A stretch of 64,000 bases of DNA from Yamagishiella unicocca (lineage: Eukaryota; Chlorophyta; Chlorophyceae; Chlamydomonadales; Volvocaceae), in assembly GCA_003116995.1 (NCBI GenBank), contig BDSL01000095.1, positions 1 to 64,000 on the forward strand, read 5' to 3'. Positions within the stretch are counted from its first letter, which is position 1; each line of letters begins with the position of its first letter. Under the pieces are notes generated by a model, which was given only the letters and a program-made list of their open reading frames with translations, searched no databases and was not told the DNA's origin. Both the position numbers and the translations under genes were made by a program. Below, piece after piece: positions 44,066 to 55,589 of this stretch.

Positions 44066-44564
44066 TGCAGCTGCTGTTGAGGCCAGTCCTTACGCCTGCC
44101 GCCGCACCTGAGCGGATTCTGGTTTTCGCGCACGTACGTGTCAAACATTGCGTGTATCGTGACGGCCATCACGGCGCGACAATCCCAACACCATTGCCAG
44201 GAGAGAAGTGGGGGATGAGTGGCGAATGCACCCTCCTCTGCACACTCTCCAATGACCATAACGCGTCTCTACAATACCCCCGCGCGCACTCTCTCCCTCT
44301 TCTCTCCGCAGCACTGTCTCCCACTTCCCCGATTACCCGTGCAGTCGCGGCCGCGACGCGGTTAACAGGACAGGAGGTCCCCGTGCCATGCCCTAGCACC
44401 GGCATAGCCGATTCGCGGTCACCAGTCGTGGCTTCGGTGCCGCTCCCAAGACGCAAATCTGAACGCGACATTCAGGTTGATTTATCTCACGGGTGCGTTG
44501 TGCGTTGACACTAAGTAACAGACTTTGTTTCTTATTATCTAGTAACTTATGGCTTTCAGTGGCA

Positions 44565-44900
44565 GCTGGCTCACAATCTGAGCCGAAGAGATTGGGTGCG
44601 CACATCTGGCTCACTAAGCCTACACCATCTTGGCACGGCGGGATGCCACTCCTGGCATTCTCGGCCGTGCTCAATGTATCCTCTCGCACGAGATGCCCAG
44701 TTACGGACCTGTAAGGACAGTGCCGAGCATCTGTTGTCCTGCACGTGACAGTTCATGCGTGGGCCGCGCTTCGGCCGGGAGTCAGGGTTACCCGGGTCAG
44801 CACACGGAAGGGGTAGCGGCTTACGGCGCTCAATCTGTTTGCCGCTGTGTCTACAACCCGGTCAGCAGTAGCATGAGCGCTTTTGACAGTGTATGGATCA
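44565..44900 (-). mobile_element. inverted 5'-region fragment of the dual-endonuclease LINE
   Basis: On the minus strand, GTAGACAC-GCGGCA..., GACTCCCGGCCGAAGCGCGG, GGGCATCTCGTGCGAGAGGA and CACGGCCGAGAATGCCAG align with 7895-8185 of the full-length element. Similarity stops at both ends inside unrelated sequence. It carries many substitutions, so it is older than the 7.75-18.7 kb copy. Confidence 0.85.
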
Positions 44901-45746
44901 GGCCTGGAGTCGGCAAACCACGGTTAGCCAGGAAAGCACAACTGCAGGACGGCCGGGGATCTGACCAGGGACAGAGGCACTGGCGGGAGACAATTGGGCG
45001 TTGTCCTCTCGAATATAAGGTGCTTGGGGATGGCGAAGTCATACATCCACACAGCCTGGCATAGCCTGCCGTCGGCCCGTCGCCAACGCGCGTCCTATCC
45101 GTGCTATGGTGCCGCACGGCGATTGTGTCTGTGCTATGGTAATGCACGACGACTGTGCCTCAATGCACTCATCTTGTCCTCCATACTTACCTATCGAGAA
45201 AAACCTGGAATAACGCTTAGTCGGCCTCGGCGACGATATACTGTCTGGCCCCCAACACAGCCCCTCTGTCTCTGCCTGTCTCTGCCGCCCCGCTAATCGG
45301 CTTGGCATTACTCTGCTGCCCTCCCTGTAACGGTGGCCTCGTGGCCTGCCGACCCAATGCTCTCGGCGTCTCGGCAAGAGTAAGGGTTCGTTAAATTGCA
45401 CCAATGGCCGGTTGCAACACTTCGGCTACAAATTCGCTAACACGGAGGCCGCTACCGCGGCCGGGTGCAACACTCGGTTGCCCCAGCTCGCTCAAAACAA
45501 CCGCGGCAAGTACTCGGCCCCCCCCATGGCAACTGCGTGCTCAAGGGGGGAACGGCGGGCACAATACGTATAACAATTCAGCCTAAAGTGTCGCAACACG
45601 GCGGATAACCGTCAACGTGACGCTCCCAAGGCTAGAGCTCTCCAAGAGGTACGATATTACGTACAATCGTCCAAGAACCAGGCCCGAACCAGCCATCTCA
45701 TGCTGAGAAAACCCTATTGGCGTGATGCATTCCTTCCTTAAGCAAA
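44901..45746. other. intergenic, no gene recognised
   Basis: Contains the repeated words CCGTGCTATGGTGCCGCACG/CTGTGCTATGGTAATGCACG near 45098-45150 and a short C-run at 45518. It presumably includes the promoter of the AAGAB gene at 45747, but no TATA-like element is obvious. Confidence 0.35.
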
Positions 45747-46893
45747 ATGACAGATAATTTTGATTTGAACGTAGAAGCCGCATCTTCGGTCCAGCCAGTT
45801 GTGCTGGTGGCGGGAGCTTCTGGCGTTGGCAAGACCACGTTATGCCAGGCCGTTACAAAAGTGAAAACGCTTGCACCGTCTTTCGATACACCTTGGTTCA
45901 TTGAAACGAAGTATTACACAGCACGTGTGGCTGTTCGAGAAGCCGACCATGAAGGAACTGGCGCGCGCGAGCAACCGGAGGCGCTGGTGCTGGTGTTCAG
46001 CCTGGCTAATCCCAGCACGTTTCAGGCGGCTGCAGCTTTCGCTGCAACCTTGAACGTCGAGGCAGTTGACGTCAAGTTGCTTTGCGGGACGCATGCCGAT
46101 GCATTGCCGGCGACAGGCGCCGATGCGGGGCAGCTTGACACTCTTTCCCAGCCTCTATGGTTCCAAAATGCAGCTGACTGGTCGGTAGAGAACGGTTTCG
46201 AATTCATTGTTTGCTGCCCGGCGGACCCATTAAAGGATGCCGAGCTGGCCCTAGATGGGGACCAGCAAGGCGTGGCGCGTGTGGTAGAGGTACTCCACGC
46301 GCATGAATGGCCTAATTTAACAATGCTGCCCCAGGGCACGCAGCGGCCTACTGCCGGAGTGGCCCATGGGGCCGCTAGGGCCGTAGACAGCGCCGGGGAG
46401 GCAAACACGTCCGAACCAGGGCCAGCGCCTGAGCCAGGTTCGGTGGCGCCAGGGCAGCAGGAGGCAAACGACATCGAGTCGGTGGATGGCGGACACATGC
46501 TTGACAGCCTTGAGCGCTTGATGGACCAGATGCGAGGTAAGGTTCTCTTGGGCTTCATTTACTTGGGGTCGTGGCCTGGGTCAGGTCAGGTCATCCTGCC
46601 GAGTCGTTCAACACAGTCATCCAGGGCTGCACCATTGCTTAACGCCTTTTGCCATGTCCTCCCCACCATGCAAGTACGGACCTGTCATCACACCGCACAG
46701 CTCTTACATACAGTAGTCACATTTCACAGCATATCATTGCCGCCATGCTCTTCATCTCCGACTAACAGGCCACAAGGCCCGCGTGGCAACGTTGCCAGAC
46801 GAAGAGCGCCGAGAACTAGCAGCGGCAATGGCCCTGCGTATGCTGGAAGTTCTGGCAATGGATGGCGGGGGGAGCAGTGGCGACGAAGCTTAG
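45747..46893 (+). CDS. AAGAB: alpha- and gamma-adaptin-binding protein p34 (AAGAB) homologue
   Basis: Two exons: 45747-46536 (donor GCGAG/GTAAGG) and 46769-46893 (acceptor CTAACAG), giving 304 residues, close to the human length of about 315. The N-terminal pseudo-GTPase domain begins VVLVAGASGVGKTTL (P-loop GASGVGKT, residues 23-30), then WFIETKYYTARV and ALVLVFSLANPSTF. The C-terminus, read across the splice, is LDSLERLMDQMRG then HKARVATLPDEERRELAAAM, the diagnostic AAGAB tail, ending SSGDEA. AAGAB is an assembly chaperone for AP-1 and AP-2 clathrin adaptors in the cytosol. No frameshifts or stops are seen. Reading through the intron would add an unrelated tail, which argues for the spliced model. 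Confidence 0.93.
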
Positions 46894-47369
46894 CGTACCT
46901 AGTAACAAGGGGTGTCGGCTTCCTCGAAGCCGGAAAAAGGGCGGGGCCCCCTTAAATCCATAAAGGCCGGTTGCTTGTCGTAAGGGCTGAACGACACGCG
47001 CTGGCTGATGCTGAAGTGGGGCTTGGATGCCCATCAGACTGTCAAAGAGTGCAGTTGATTCGACCTGGGTCAAGACCAGTTATCCTGTTGTGTAGTGGAT
47101 TGGATACGGCTGGAAACCAGGCATGCCCGAAGGCACCCAACGGAAAGTGGCATTACGTGTACATGCTGTTACACAAACAGGATCCAACTGACTCCAGCTC
47201 ACCGGACCCAATCCAAACTGAAGACATGTTCTTCGGTCAATGTGTGTACTGAAAATTATGTAGGTATTATGGTTGTAGAGGCGCGACATCCACAGGCACG
47301 ATAGCTATCAGCGAAGTCGCACGCATTCACCATGGCCAAGTCACGTGCCTTGGGCTCAGTGCAGAGTTA
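46894..47369. other. 3' flank of AAGAB, no gene
   Basis: No open frame with recognisable content. Probably 3' UTR followed by intergenic sequence. Confidence 0.4.
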
Positions 47370-48110
47370 TGAATGGTACCATCCCAATGGCGGCAGGCAT
47401 GCCTGGCGCAATTACCATTGACCCCCCCCCCCAGGCATGCCTAGGCATGCCTGACAACTTGCTTTCTGCTGCACGGGATGCCCCAGCCCACTTAATGCTG
47501 TATTTCTTATTACGAAATACGCCTGCAAGCAAAGGTCATAGCCCCGCCCCTGAGAACGGGCAAGTTAGGCCTGGGCCTGCTGTCCATCTCAATGGGCGCA
47601 GGCATGCCTGAGCATGCCTAGGCATGTGACATCGCGCCCGGGACTGCATGCACCTGCTTCTGTGCCTATCAACGTAACCAGGGAGCCTGCACGTCTTCTG
47701 GGCCTGTCCATCCCAATGGCCACAGCCGTGCCTGGGCATGCCTACACATGTACCGGTACGAACGCTCCTGGGGGCTGCACGCACCTGGTTCTGCGCCTGC
47801 TGATGCTACCAGGGAGCCTTTGAAGGACCCTGGGGTGGGTATGGGCGTTTTTCTGGGGAGCGTGCCTGGGCCTGCCCATTCCAATGGCCACAGGCGTGCC
47901 TGGGCGTGTGCGAACGCGCCTGGGGGCTGTATGCACCTGGTTCTGTGCCTGCCCTAGCTACCAGGGAGCCTCTGAAGGAGCCTCGATAGGGTATTGGTGT
48001 TTTCTGGGGAGCCTGTCCATTCCAATGCTGTTATGGCCGCAGCCACCCCCCGGGAAAAACAGCCCCCCTCACTGGCACGTCTGGGCACTCTAATTATGCC
48101 TAGGCACGCC
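47370..48110. repeat. degenerate minisatellite, about five copies of 120-205 bp
   Basis: Units share CCCAATGGCCACAGGCRTGC, then CCTGGG...GGCTGYATGCACCTGGTTCT and ACCAGGGAGCCT. Anchors lie at about 47382, 47588, 47709, 47877 and 48016, so spacing is irregular. Within units GGCATGCCTAGGCATGCC forms perfect short palindromes. A C10 run occurs at 47422. Confidence 0.75.
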
Positions 48111-49411
48111 TCTTGGTTATCATGCTTTTCCAGGCGTGACCTGTCACGTCTGGCACGAGTAAGCCAGACCAGGCTGAGTTGTCTGGGCCGAGAGGATTGT
48201 CCCTGCCTTTTCAACCACGCGCAAATGCCATATTTCCAACGAGTTAGGCATGTGTACGCTGTCATTTCATGTAGGGACTGGCGAGGCTGAAAGTTTTCCA
48301 CTAAGCCGGAGACCCACTGAGATTTTATCGTTTTTTATGAGCGCACACGCATATGTTAGAATGCATACGGGCTTGTTTCTTAAACCCAGAAGGTCTGAAG
48401 TGCTTTGACAGGGGAGGATGTACCTTGACATCTGTCAGCGAGTGCGTTGACCGCGACCACGTTGAACCTGGCAAGACAACGTGTATCATCATAAGTATCC
48501 GATATCACCCAGGCTATGTAGTGGCTATTAGCAGGCATTGTGGCTGAGACCCGTTGGCGCGTTTGCAATCATTATCGGCGGCCGAACGATCCACATTCTG
48601 CTTTTGTGCAGAGCTGAGAAATATGGCTGGCGGGTTACACTTGACTCGATCGATCGCGCATGCTCTTTATGACTAGCCCACCATTGTTTATGACTGGGAT
48701 GACTGAAATTATAAATGAAAATAAACGTAATAAACGGCCCTTCCCCCGAGTGGCATCCACATCGCCGCCAGTACGCATTCTTATCCACGCTGGGTGGGTC
48801 CGCACTCACTTCTCCGCCAGGAAGCATCCCCCGGTACGAAGCATTCACATCCCCGCCGGGTCGCATTCACATCCACTTCCCTGGTTGCCGCATCCACATC
48901 CAGGCTAACACGCATCCACATCCAAACCAACCCACACTCTCAAGCCCGGAATGTGACGTTTCTCACATCCTCCTGACCAACCCCCTGACGCAATTTACCC
49001 CGTTGCAACCCAGATGGAAGAATTGGTACATGGATACGTAGGTACATTTAAAGCAGGCCCTCCAGACTGACGCACAGGCCACAAGTATCTCTCGCAGCCA
49101 GAAGGGAAAGAACCACACAATCCGGAAACACCTAGCAGCCCGACGGTTGACCAGGTTGCGTTTTTGTGGGTGACTTTGGGTTTTTGGGGGCTGGGGCCCC
49201 CGTTGCCTCCGGCAAGGGAGGCCCTCAGGAGCATACGCACGGGGTAAACACGCAGCCACCTACATAGCAGTCATTCCCGCTACATACCAATGGGCTCGGC
49301 TGTGACAGCGGCATGGCGCGGCTCAGGCTGCCATCCTGGTCGGTGTGTCCATCGGCCTACCCAGGCTGTCTGTCTGCGCAGCTCCTAATCATGTACAGCC
49401 ATAGGGAATGT
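48111..49411. other. intergenic with GCATCCACATCC repeats
   Basis: 48755-48940 is built from variants of GCATCCACATCCRCGCC in loose tandem. The rest shows no recognised gene. 49185-49230 holds a G/C-rich inverted pair (GGGGCCCCCGTTGCCTCCGG). Confidence 0.5.
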
Positions 49412-51060
49412 CTACGGAACGTATGGTGCGTTGGAGTTGACGCAAAAGACTTCATCCTGACAGTATCTGCGGGGATTTGCGATGCTGCATATGCGAGCAT
49501 ATTTATTGAACAATTCCTCGAAGCTTTGTACCTTATAACGTAGAACCTCAGAGTGGCATGTGTAGCCTTCCTTCGCTAGCAGTTCGAACACTTCTTTGTA
49601 TTCAGATTTGAAGACGCCGTCGCGCATGTAAGTCAGCTCGAAGAAGACATACCACGGGGTGTACTTCTGAAACATGAGATGCGCGGAGCTGAAAACCCAG
49701 GCCTCGCCACCCTCGGCATCCACCTGTGTGTATGTAAAAGCCGGTGCAAACCGCTGTAACGTTTTGGATAACCACGGAAGGCTGCATACAGCATAAACAA
49801 CCAACAGCGAAGCAACTAGGCTTAAGCATAAGACTGCGAGTGAAGGCGTAGCCATATATGTGTATTTGCCCGAGTACTGGTGCTCGCAAGGACGGAGGCA
49901 ACCCCCTGCATCGACTCCACATCGATCAGGGACATTGCGTATGCACCGACGGGGTAGTAGTACACGTTACAGAGGCGTCGGGTGTCATATGCCTGGGATT
50001 AAATGATAGTGTTTCGTTCACTGGGCCTTACCTTCGCATACAGCACGGGCTCTTTCACAACATCGTCCAGCTTGACGGTCTTCGTTGTTGCAAAGGAAGG
50101 TGTTGCCTTGCCACTCCCCGATGCCACGCTCCAACCATCAAAGGCCACCGCGCTCTCATTGGACGCAAGCGCAGGGAAGATCACAAGGCGTGGTCCATAC
50201 TGGTTGAGAGCCGCAGACATGCGCAGATATGCCAGTGCTTCAACGTTCCCATCAAACGCATACGCTGTGCAGCCGTGTGCGGCAGCAACTAGGCTATAGT
50301 ACCCCACGTTGCTCCCCACATCCAAGACCAGGCGTCGCTCCTGGTCGCACAATCGGGAAAGGATATCGGCAAACCGAGCTGTTTCTTTGGGTGCCCATTG
50401 TCCTGCGTCATCATAGCGAGAGGGCCACAATTTGCGAGTATTTAGCTTAGCGAACAATGTGCACTGCACACGTGCTACGCAGGTTATTATGTGTTACGCG
50501 TAGGTGTGCATCTTTTTGCGCCCAAGATTATTACCCAGCAACCGCACAAATCCTTCCGTCCAAACAGTATATAAATGGCTCACGGAGCTGCATTTCCGAA
50601 CGGGTTACGATAGCTGCCATTGGTTGGAGTATTATGTGGTTTAAAGGTATTATTCCAGCCACGCATGTTTGGTTGGAAAGGGAAGACTACCTGTTTGGAC
50701 GATCGACTTGTGCACATTGGTTGCTGTCACCGCAGTCTGGGGCCTTGGAGTCACCATAGCAAAAGATGCATTGCCAATGTAGATGTCGCGTACGTTCAGC
50801 CCGAAACCGTAGCCAGTCTTTCGCACTTGTATGCCCTTTTCCTCCGCAAGTTGAGCAGCAGACCGGTATGCACCATGGAAATCGTAGTCCGTCTTGGTGT
50901 TGGTTACACCAGTACTTAGTGATTGACGCCGACCAAGTGTGCGATCCGATACCATGCCAACAAGAAAGCCGACCGAACCAATCAAAATGAAAGTCCAGTA
51001 CGAGGAAGTAACCATTGTGCACTTTCTCGCCCCTATTGCTATTTGTAAAAACAGTTTCAT
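49412..51060 (-). CDS. FkbM-type methyltransferase, type II membrane protein
   Basis: Three exons with consistent phases: 51060-50691 (donor AACAG/GTAGTC), 50474-50032 (acceptor CTGCGTAG, donor GCGAAG/GTAAGG) and 49723-49412 (acceptor CACACAG). This gives 374 residues from the ATG at 51060, or 359 from the in-frame ATG at 51015, which sits just before the anchor YWTFILIGSVGFLVGMV. The SAM-binding motif is LVLDVGSNVGYYSLVAAAHG (about residues 172-191), then AYAFDGN. The FkbM signature AKVDAEGGEAWVF spans the second splice, followed by YVFFEL. FkbM enzymes O-methylate sugars or other small groups; with a Golgi-type anchor, sugar methylation on wall or matrix glycans is a reasonable inference. 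No defect is seen. Confidence 0.88.
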
Positions 51061-51539
51061 GTGTGCTGTGCAGCACTGTCGACTGTCTGATTAACCCGGT
51101 CGTACAGTTGGAGTTGTTCGAAGTCTGAGGTTTGTATCTTTGTAACCATGTTAATCGGGCCCTCGCTTGTCTTGTCCATATCCTTGCGAACCGTTCGGTC
51201 AGGAGGTGCATCAAAAACAATATAGCAACCTGTACACACTTTTTGAGGCTCATCCCATGCTGCTAACTGCACTTAATACCGTCATTCATTGTACCGATAT
51301 GTGGTTAGGGCTTCCGAAGCGCTAGTTTTGCTGGTGGCACTGAAAAATTTGGATATGGGTCTCAGAGACGCGTTGACGATCAGGATTTTGACGCGGACTA
51401 TGGTGGACTGGCAAGCGGTTTGGAGGCGCCAGCCAACCCTGTTCGTTGATCGGCCCTCTGTCAGGCCATGAACCGGAAGCAGATGCGCGAATAAAATCAA
51501 ATTCTTAAATACTGAGCTAAGAGTTTGGTGGATCCAGCC
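51061..51539. other. upstream region of the FkbM gene
   Basis: No gene recognised. It should hold the promoter and 5' UTR of the minus-strand methyltransferase gene; no clear core element is visible. Confidence 0.35.
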
Positions 51540-51543
51540 CCGC

Positions 51544-52693
51544 CTAAACCCTTTGCCGCCGCCTGCAAGGCCCCCCTGATTGGTTCCCCCCACGTAGAGT
51601 TAGGCGGCGCCCGCAGGCGCTTCTGGATGCGCGCCCAAAGCCCCGAGCTGCTGAAGGGCTTAGAGATTTATTGTCGTGGCTCAAGGGCCGGAAAAAGTGG
51701 CGCCTGATAGCGCACCCGTTGGCGTCAGTCAGACGAGCCCGCCAGACGTAGTAAAAGCCTGGGAAAAGCACAGCGCATGGCGGGCCAAGTTGGGCTCCAG
51801 GAGCACCGCGGGCGCCCGCTGCGTGCGAGCTGTCCTGTTATCGTGCTCCCGCATGCTTAGCCCGGCGCTCACTCCCAAGAAGGAGTGGTAACCTGCGGGC
51901 GAGATCATCGGGTCGGTCGGGGTTGCAGAAAGTCGGCCAGCTCCAGCTTACCGACGTCGACGCGCCGGTAAGTGCTCTGCCACATGAATTGCGCGCATGC
52001 TAAGTCCCGCGTGAATTGCAGGGCGACCGTGGCCGATGAGGTGGCCAGCGCCTCGCTCAGCAGCACGCACAAATCCTCGTATTTCACCCCTGACAAGGGC
52101 ACGGCCAAGATCTGCTCATATCCACCAAGCATGCGTAACCGGGCCACGTGTATGATAGTCGACCACTCATAGCGGGTCGCAAGGGTTGCCGCGCCCAGTC
52201 GACGGGTCATAGGGACCAATCCGCCCCACGCAGGAGAACCACCCGCTGAGGGACGATGGCATGCCCTTCATGGCATCGGGCCCAGCGGCGGCCACCACTC
52301 CTCCACGTGGACGAGGAGGTATTCGGGCCCCACGCCTGCCAATCCAATACCCTCCCCGCCATTGTCCAGCCAAGTCGAAAGCTCCGCAGCGGCTGAATCC
52401 CGCCGCTGCCGAGTGAAATCACCCAGGGCCCCGTCCACGACGGCTTGTGCCTCCACCAAACCCCGCTCGTAGAACCGGCGTCCGGAGGAGGGAGCATAAG
52501 GGGCGCCCGCCGCGATGAGCGTCAACTGAGAGGGCCTGGAAGGCCAAAAGCGCGTGCAGACCCACCATGGACAGCGGGGTCGGTGACCCCGGTAAGGAGG
52601 CTGAGATATCGCTGCCGGGGTGGCGAGCGGTGACTCGCTGACAAAGGTGGGATCGAAGGACCGCGACGACATTTGAAAAGGAGAAGGCATCAA
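51544..52693 (-). pseudogene. decayed tyrosine recombinase (DIRS/PAT-like)
   Basis: Pieces in different minus-strand frames line up in order with the recombinase at 27921-29126: RRFYERGLVEAQAVVDGALG and LAGVGPEYLLVHVEEWWPP (52.3-52.5 kb), FMWQSTYRRVDVGKLELADF (52.0 kb, the first Arg block) and CAIRRHFFRPLSHDNKSL (51.7 kb). The HxxR and Tyr block is not found. At least three frame changes and a large C-terminal loss make it non-functional. Confidence 0.8.
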
Positions 52694-52699
52694 GGAACG

Positions 52700-53559
52700 T
52701 TACCCAGGGCCGAAAAGTCCGACGGTCAGATCCTGAAGGGCGGGGCGGGGGCTCGAGAGATCCAGCGTGTAGGGTTTCCCATCGATGCATCGAATCAACG
52801 TGGGGAAGTTTGACTCGCAGCTGCTAAGACCCCACGAAGCCAGAGTACCCCTATCAGTATTACCAATCGCAGCCCCTCGGCCAGGAGCCAGCAGAGCGCC
52901 TCAGCCTTGTTGTTGTTGGACGGTGAGGCGGCCCTGATTGGGGCAACCCTGGTGCAAGCGCGTCGCACGTGTGCCCCAGCATTGATCCGGAGCAGCCATG
53001 GCGGTGATAATTTCGGTTTGCAGCATCATAGACAGGATTAGCGGGGGATGAACAGCATCATCGATAGACAGAGTAAGTAGGTAAGGAGGAGTACAAGGAG
53101 TTGTGAGCTGGCTCACGATAGCATTCGTCTCATCTAGGTTTTCCAGGAGTTTCATTGGTTCCGCCAATCCTATAACATGGCGTGATACTCAGACCCCTAT
53201 AGCCCTCCATCTGCGTGTACTTATAGCCAGGGCTGGTGTCGACCCGTATCATACTTCTTACTCAACTCTTCGCTCAACCTTCCAGCACACCTGCACAGCT
53301 GTGATACCAGCTAGTACCGGCTGGGGCTGTTCCCGTAATCAGTACACATAGTGCGTGCATCTTAGGGCACGTGCTCTCGTGGCACCTACCCTAAGCTCAT
53401 GGCTGGTTCTGCTCGGGGTTCATACCTATGGCCTGGGTTTGATCCGTCGTACCGGTAGTGATTGTTGCAGTGGGCTCCGGAACGGAGAGTAGAGCCATCG
53501 GGTACATCACGCGACAGCAAAGGGAAAATACCGACGGTTACAAAGCCGTCCCACACCCC
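52700..53559. other. no gene recognised
   Basis: Flank of the dead recombinase, then sequence at 53465-53520 related to the repeat block at 24283-24350. Confidence 0.35.
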
Positions 53560-54314
53560 TCACTATCCAGAGCCCAGCGGTAACAGCACTACAGCAATGG
53601 CAAGCACCACACGGGGGGGGGGGTTGTGATGATGGCTCCCCTGCAGGTGACCACACCTACAATGCAGAGCCCCGATAGAAGAGACAGGAGCACACGTCGG
53701 CAACACGATTGACAAGCTTCCTGCCTTACATCCCCTGAATGCGCATGTACGAATCCGTGGCAAGGACCGAGGCGTCTGGGGCTCGAGCTGCAGACGCGGC
53801 ACAGCCAAACGCACTGGGACACCGCGGCTCACCGTAGAGACGGGGACAAAGGCGAACCTGCTCCCTCATATCACATCAGCTACACCCGTATTGGGCTGGT
53901 TTGGCCTATCTGCGGCCCAAGTTCTGAATGCCTCGCAGTTAAACTTCCCATCCGGTCCGCTTTCCGCGTCAAGGCGCTAGAAGCATATATTCAATATATA
54001 TTTATGCACGTATACACAAAATTGAGGAGTTTTGAGGGGGCACAGACTCCAGACTGCATAAATCTGCCCAATGGATGATTTACACTCCCCTGTGTGGCCG
54101 CGGAAGACCTTCATATACCCTGTCGATGAATAAGTAGAAGCCAATGTGCAAAATCGACGGCAACAGCAGCTAGCACACATGGTGAGCCTGTCAGATGCTC
54201 ACATTGATCAGAGGGGGCATAGGCCCCCACGCCCCTCTACCCCCGACAAGGTCGGGGCAGAGTGCTTCGCCGGTCTTTCCGTTTCGGGGAACATGGCCCG
54301 CCCAGCTAAACCGC
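53560..54314 (-). repeat. 3' flank of tandem duplication unit 1
   Basis: 53755-54180 matches 56575-57030: shared words include CTCACCGTAGAGACGGG, TGGGCTGGTTTGGCCTA and CACTCCCCTGTGTGGCCG. A G11 run at 53621-53631 and a hairpin CCCCGAC-AAG-GTCGGGG near 54240 occur only in this unit. Confidence 0.75.
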
Positions 54315-55589
54315 TCACTGATTGCATGCAACTTTGAGGATACTCTGTATAACGTTGAGGTTAAATAGATCCCTACAATCCAGATTACTTGCGAAGGCGC
54401 CTGTTGAAAAGGTGTCCGGAAACATAGGACCTCTGACGCACTGAAAGTGGTGCTCATCTGCCCTTGTGAAGGATGCGCTATGTTCCATCCTGCCGACGTC
54501 GACATAGTACGAATGGCCGGGAACGGTTACCTCGCCGTACAGGGCACGATCATTTAGCATCTCCACAAACATCCTCATTAAATAGTTCCGTTCCTGGTAG
54601 ACTTGCTTTTTTTCGGGTCTGGATGGCACCGGAAGCGTGCCAACCCAATAAAATAGCGCAATCCGTTTCCCTTCGAGTGCCAGTAGTTTGAAGTACGTGA
54701 TGAGAGCCTCGCGGAAGCTCTCGTAGTCTCCTTCATCGTGATACATGGGGCCAGCGATCATTATGTCTGCACCGGCCAAGACGCCATATTGTTTGTGCAA
54801 CACTGGCAACGAAGGCTCTTTTTTGCAGCCGTCCGCATTGAAGCAAGGCGCCCAATAGTACTGCAGCTCCATTGTGGATTCAGCGTCCCACTTGTCCTCG
54901 GGGGTGATCGGGGCTCTATGTGTCGAGTTGTGGCTGGCCTTCAAGCTGGGCAGGTAACCCCCCTCAATAAACGCATCGTGTGTGCCATTCGCCATGAAGT
55001 AACTTCCAGGCCCATGGTACACATGGTCAATGTACTTGGGCGCATCACGGAGATACGCCACCAAGCGGCCGATATACGGCCGCATCATGCTGTCACCAAA
55101 CATAATCACGCGCTTGCCCTTCAAGCATTGATAGATGGTTCCCGGTGTCATCAATGTATCGCTGCACTGCGGGTGTTTTTTCGAAGGCATCCATGTTTCC
55201 GCGACCCAGGAGCCAAAGCTCCAAATAGAGCTATCGCATGGCTCCTTGGATGCTGATGAGCGGTTTGTTGCCTTGGCTTCAGCTTCCTGCCTGGCCTCCG
55301 CCTCTGCCAAAGGCAGCCGACCCCGTCGCCAATGTATGCATCGAGAGCATTCTGGCACGCATATGCCACGAATAGGGCACGTAGTCTTGGGCCAAATGTT
55401 CCCGACATGGCATTCCATCCCAACATACGTGAGGTTGGCAAAGTCAGTTGCGTTGCAATGTAGTTCCTCTGGAGTTCGTACATCCTTAACGACCGTGGCC
55501 CGTATCCTCCTCACTGTTGATTGGCAGTGAGCCCTGTTAAGAAAAGTTGCTAGCAGCAGCAATGTGACAGCTCCAAGTAAGTGAGACAT
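54315..55589 (-). CDS. TBL/PC-esterase family protein, copy 1 (424 aa)
   Basis: Intronless, ATG at 55589. Residues 1-22 are a signal peptide or anchor (LLGAVTLLLLATFLNRAHC). A Cys-rich stem follows, then the PC-esterase/TBL fold: VIMFGDSMMRPYIGRL with GDSM at 165-168, and RADEHHFQC with D378 and H381 as the DxxH pair. Plant trichome-birefringence-like proteins with this pair of motifs O-acetylate wall polysaccharides in the Golgi; the algal substrate is unknown. Several N-glycosylation sequons are present. It is a tandem paralogue of 57242-58528, and both active sites are intact. Confidence 0.82.
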   Translation of the reverse strand: MSHLLGAVTLLLLATFLNRAHCQSTVRRIRATVVKDVRTPEELHCNATDFANLTYVGMECHVGNIWPKTTCPIRGICVPECSRCIHWRRGRLPLAEAEARQEAEAKATNRSSASKEPCDSSIWSFGSWVAETWMPSKKHPQCSDTLMTPGTIYQCLKGKRVIMFGDSMMRPYIGRLVAYLRDAPKYIDHVYHGPGSYFMANGTHDAFIEGGYLPSLKASHNSTHRAPITPEDKWDAESTMELQYYWAPCFNADGCKKEPSLPVLHKQYGVLAGADIMIAGPMYHDEGDYESFREALITYFKLLALEGKRIALFYWVGTLPVPSRPEKKQVYQERNYLMRMFVEMLNDRALYGEVTVPGHSYYVDVGRMEHSASFTRADEHHFQCVRGPMFPDTFSTGAFASNLDCRDLFNLNVIQSILKVACNQ

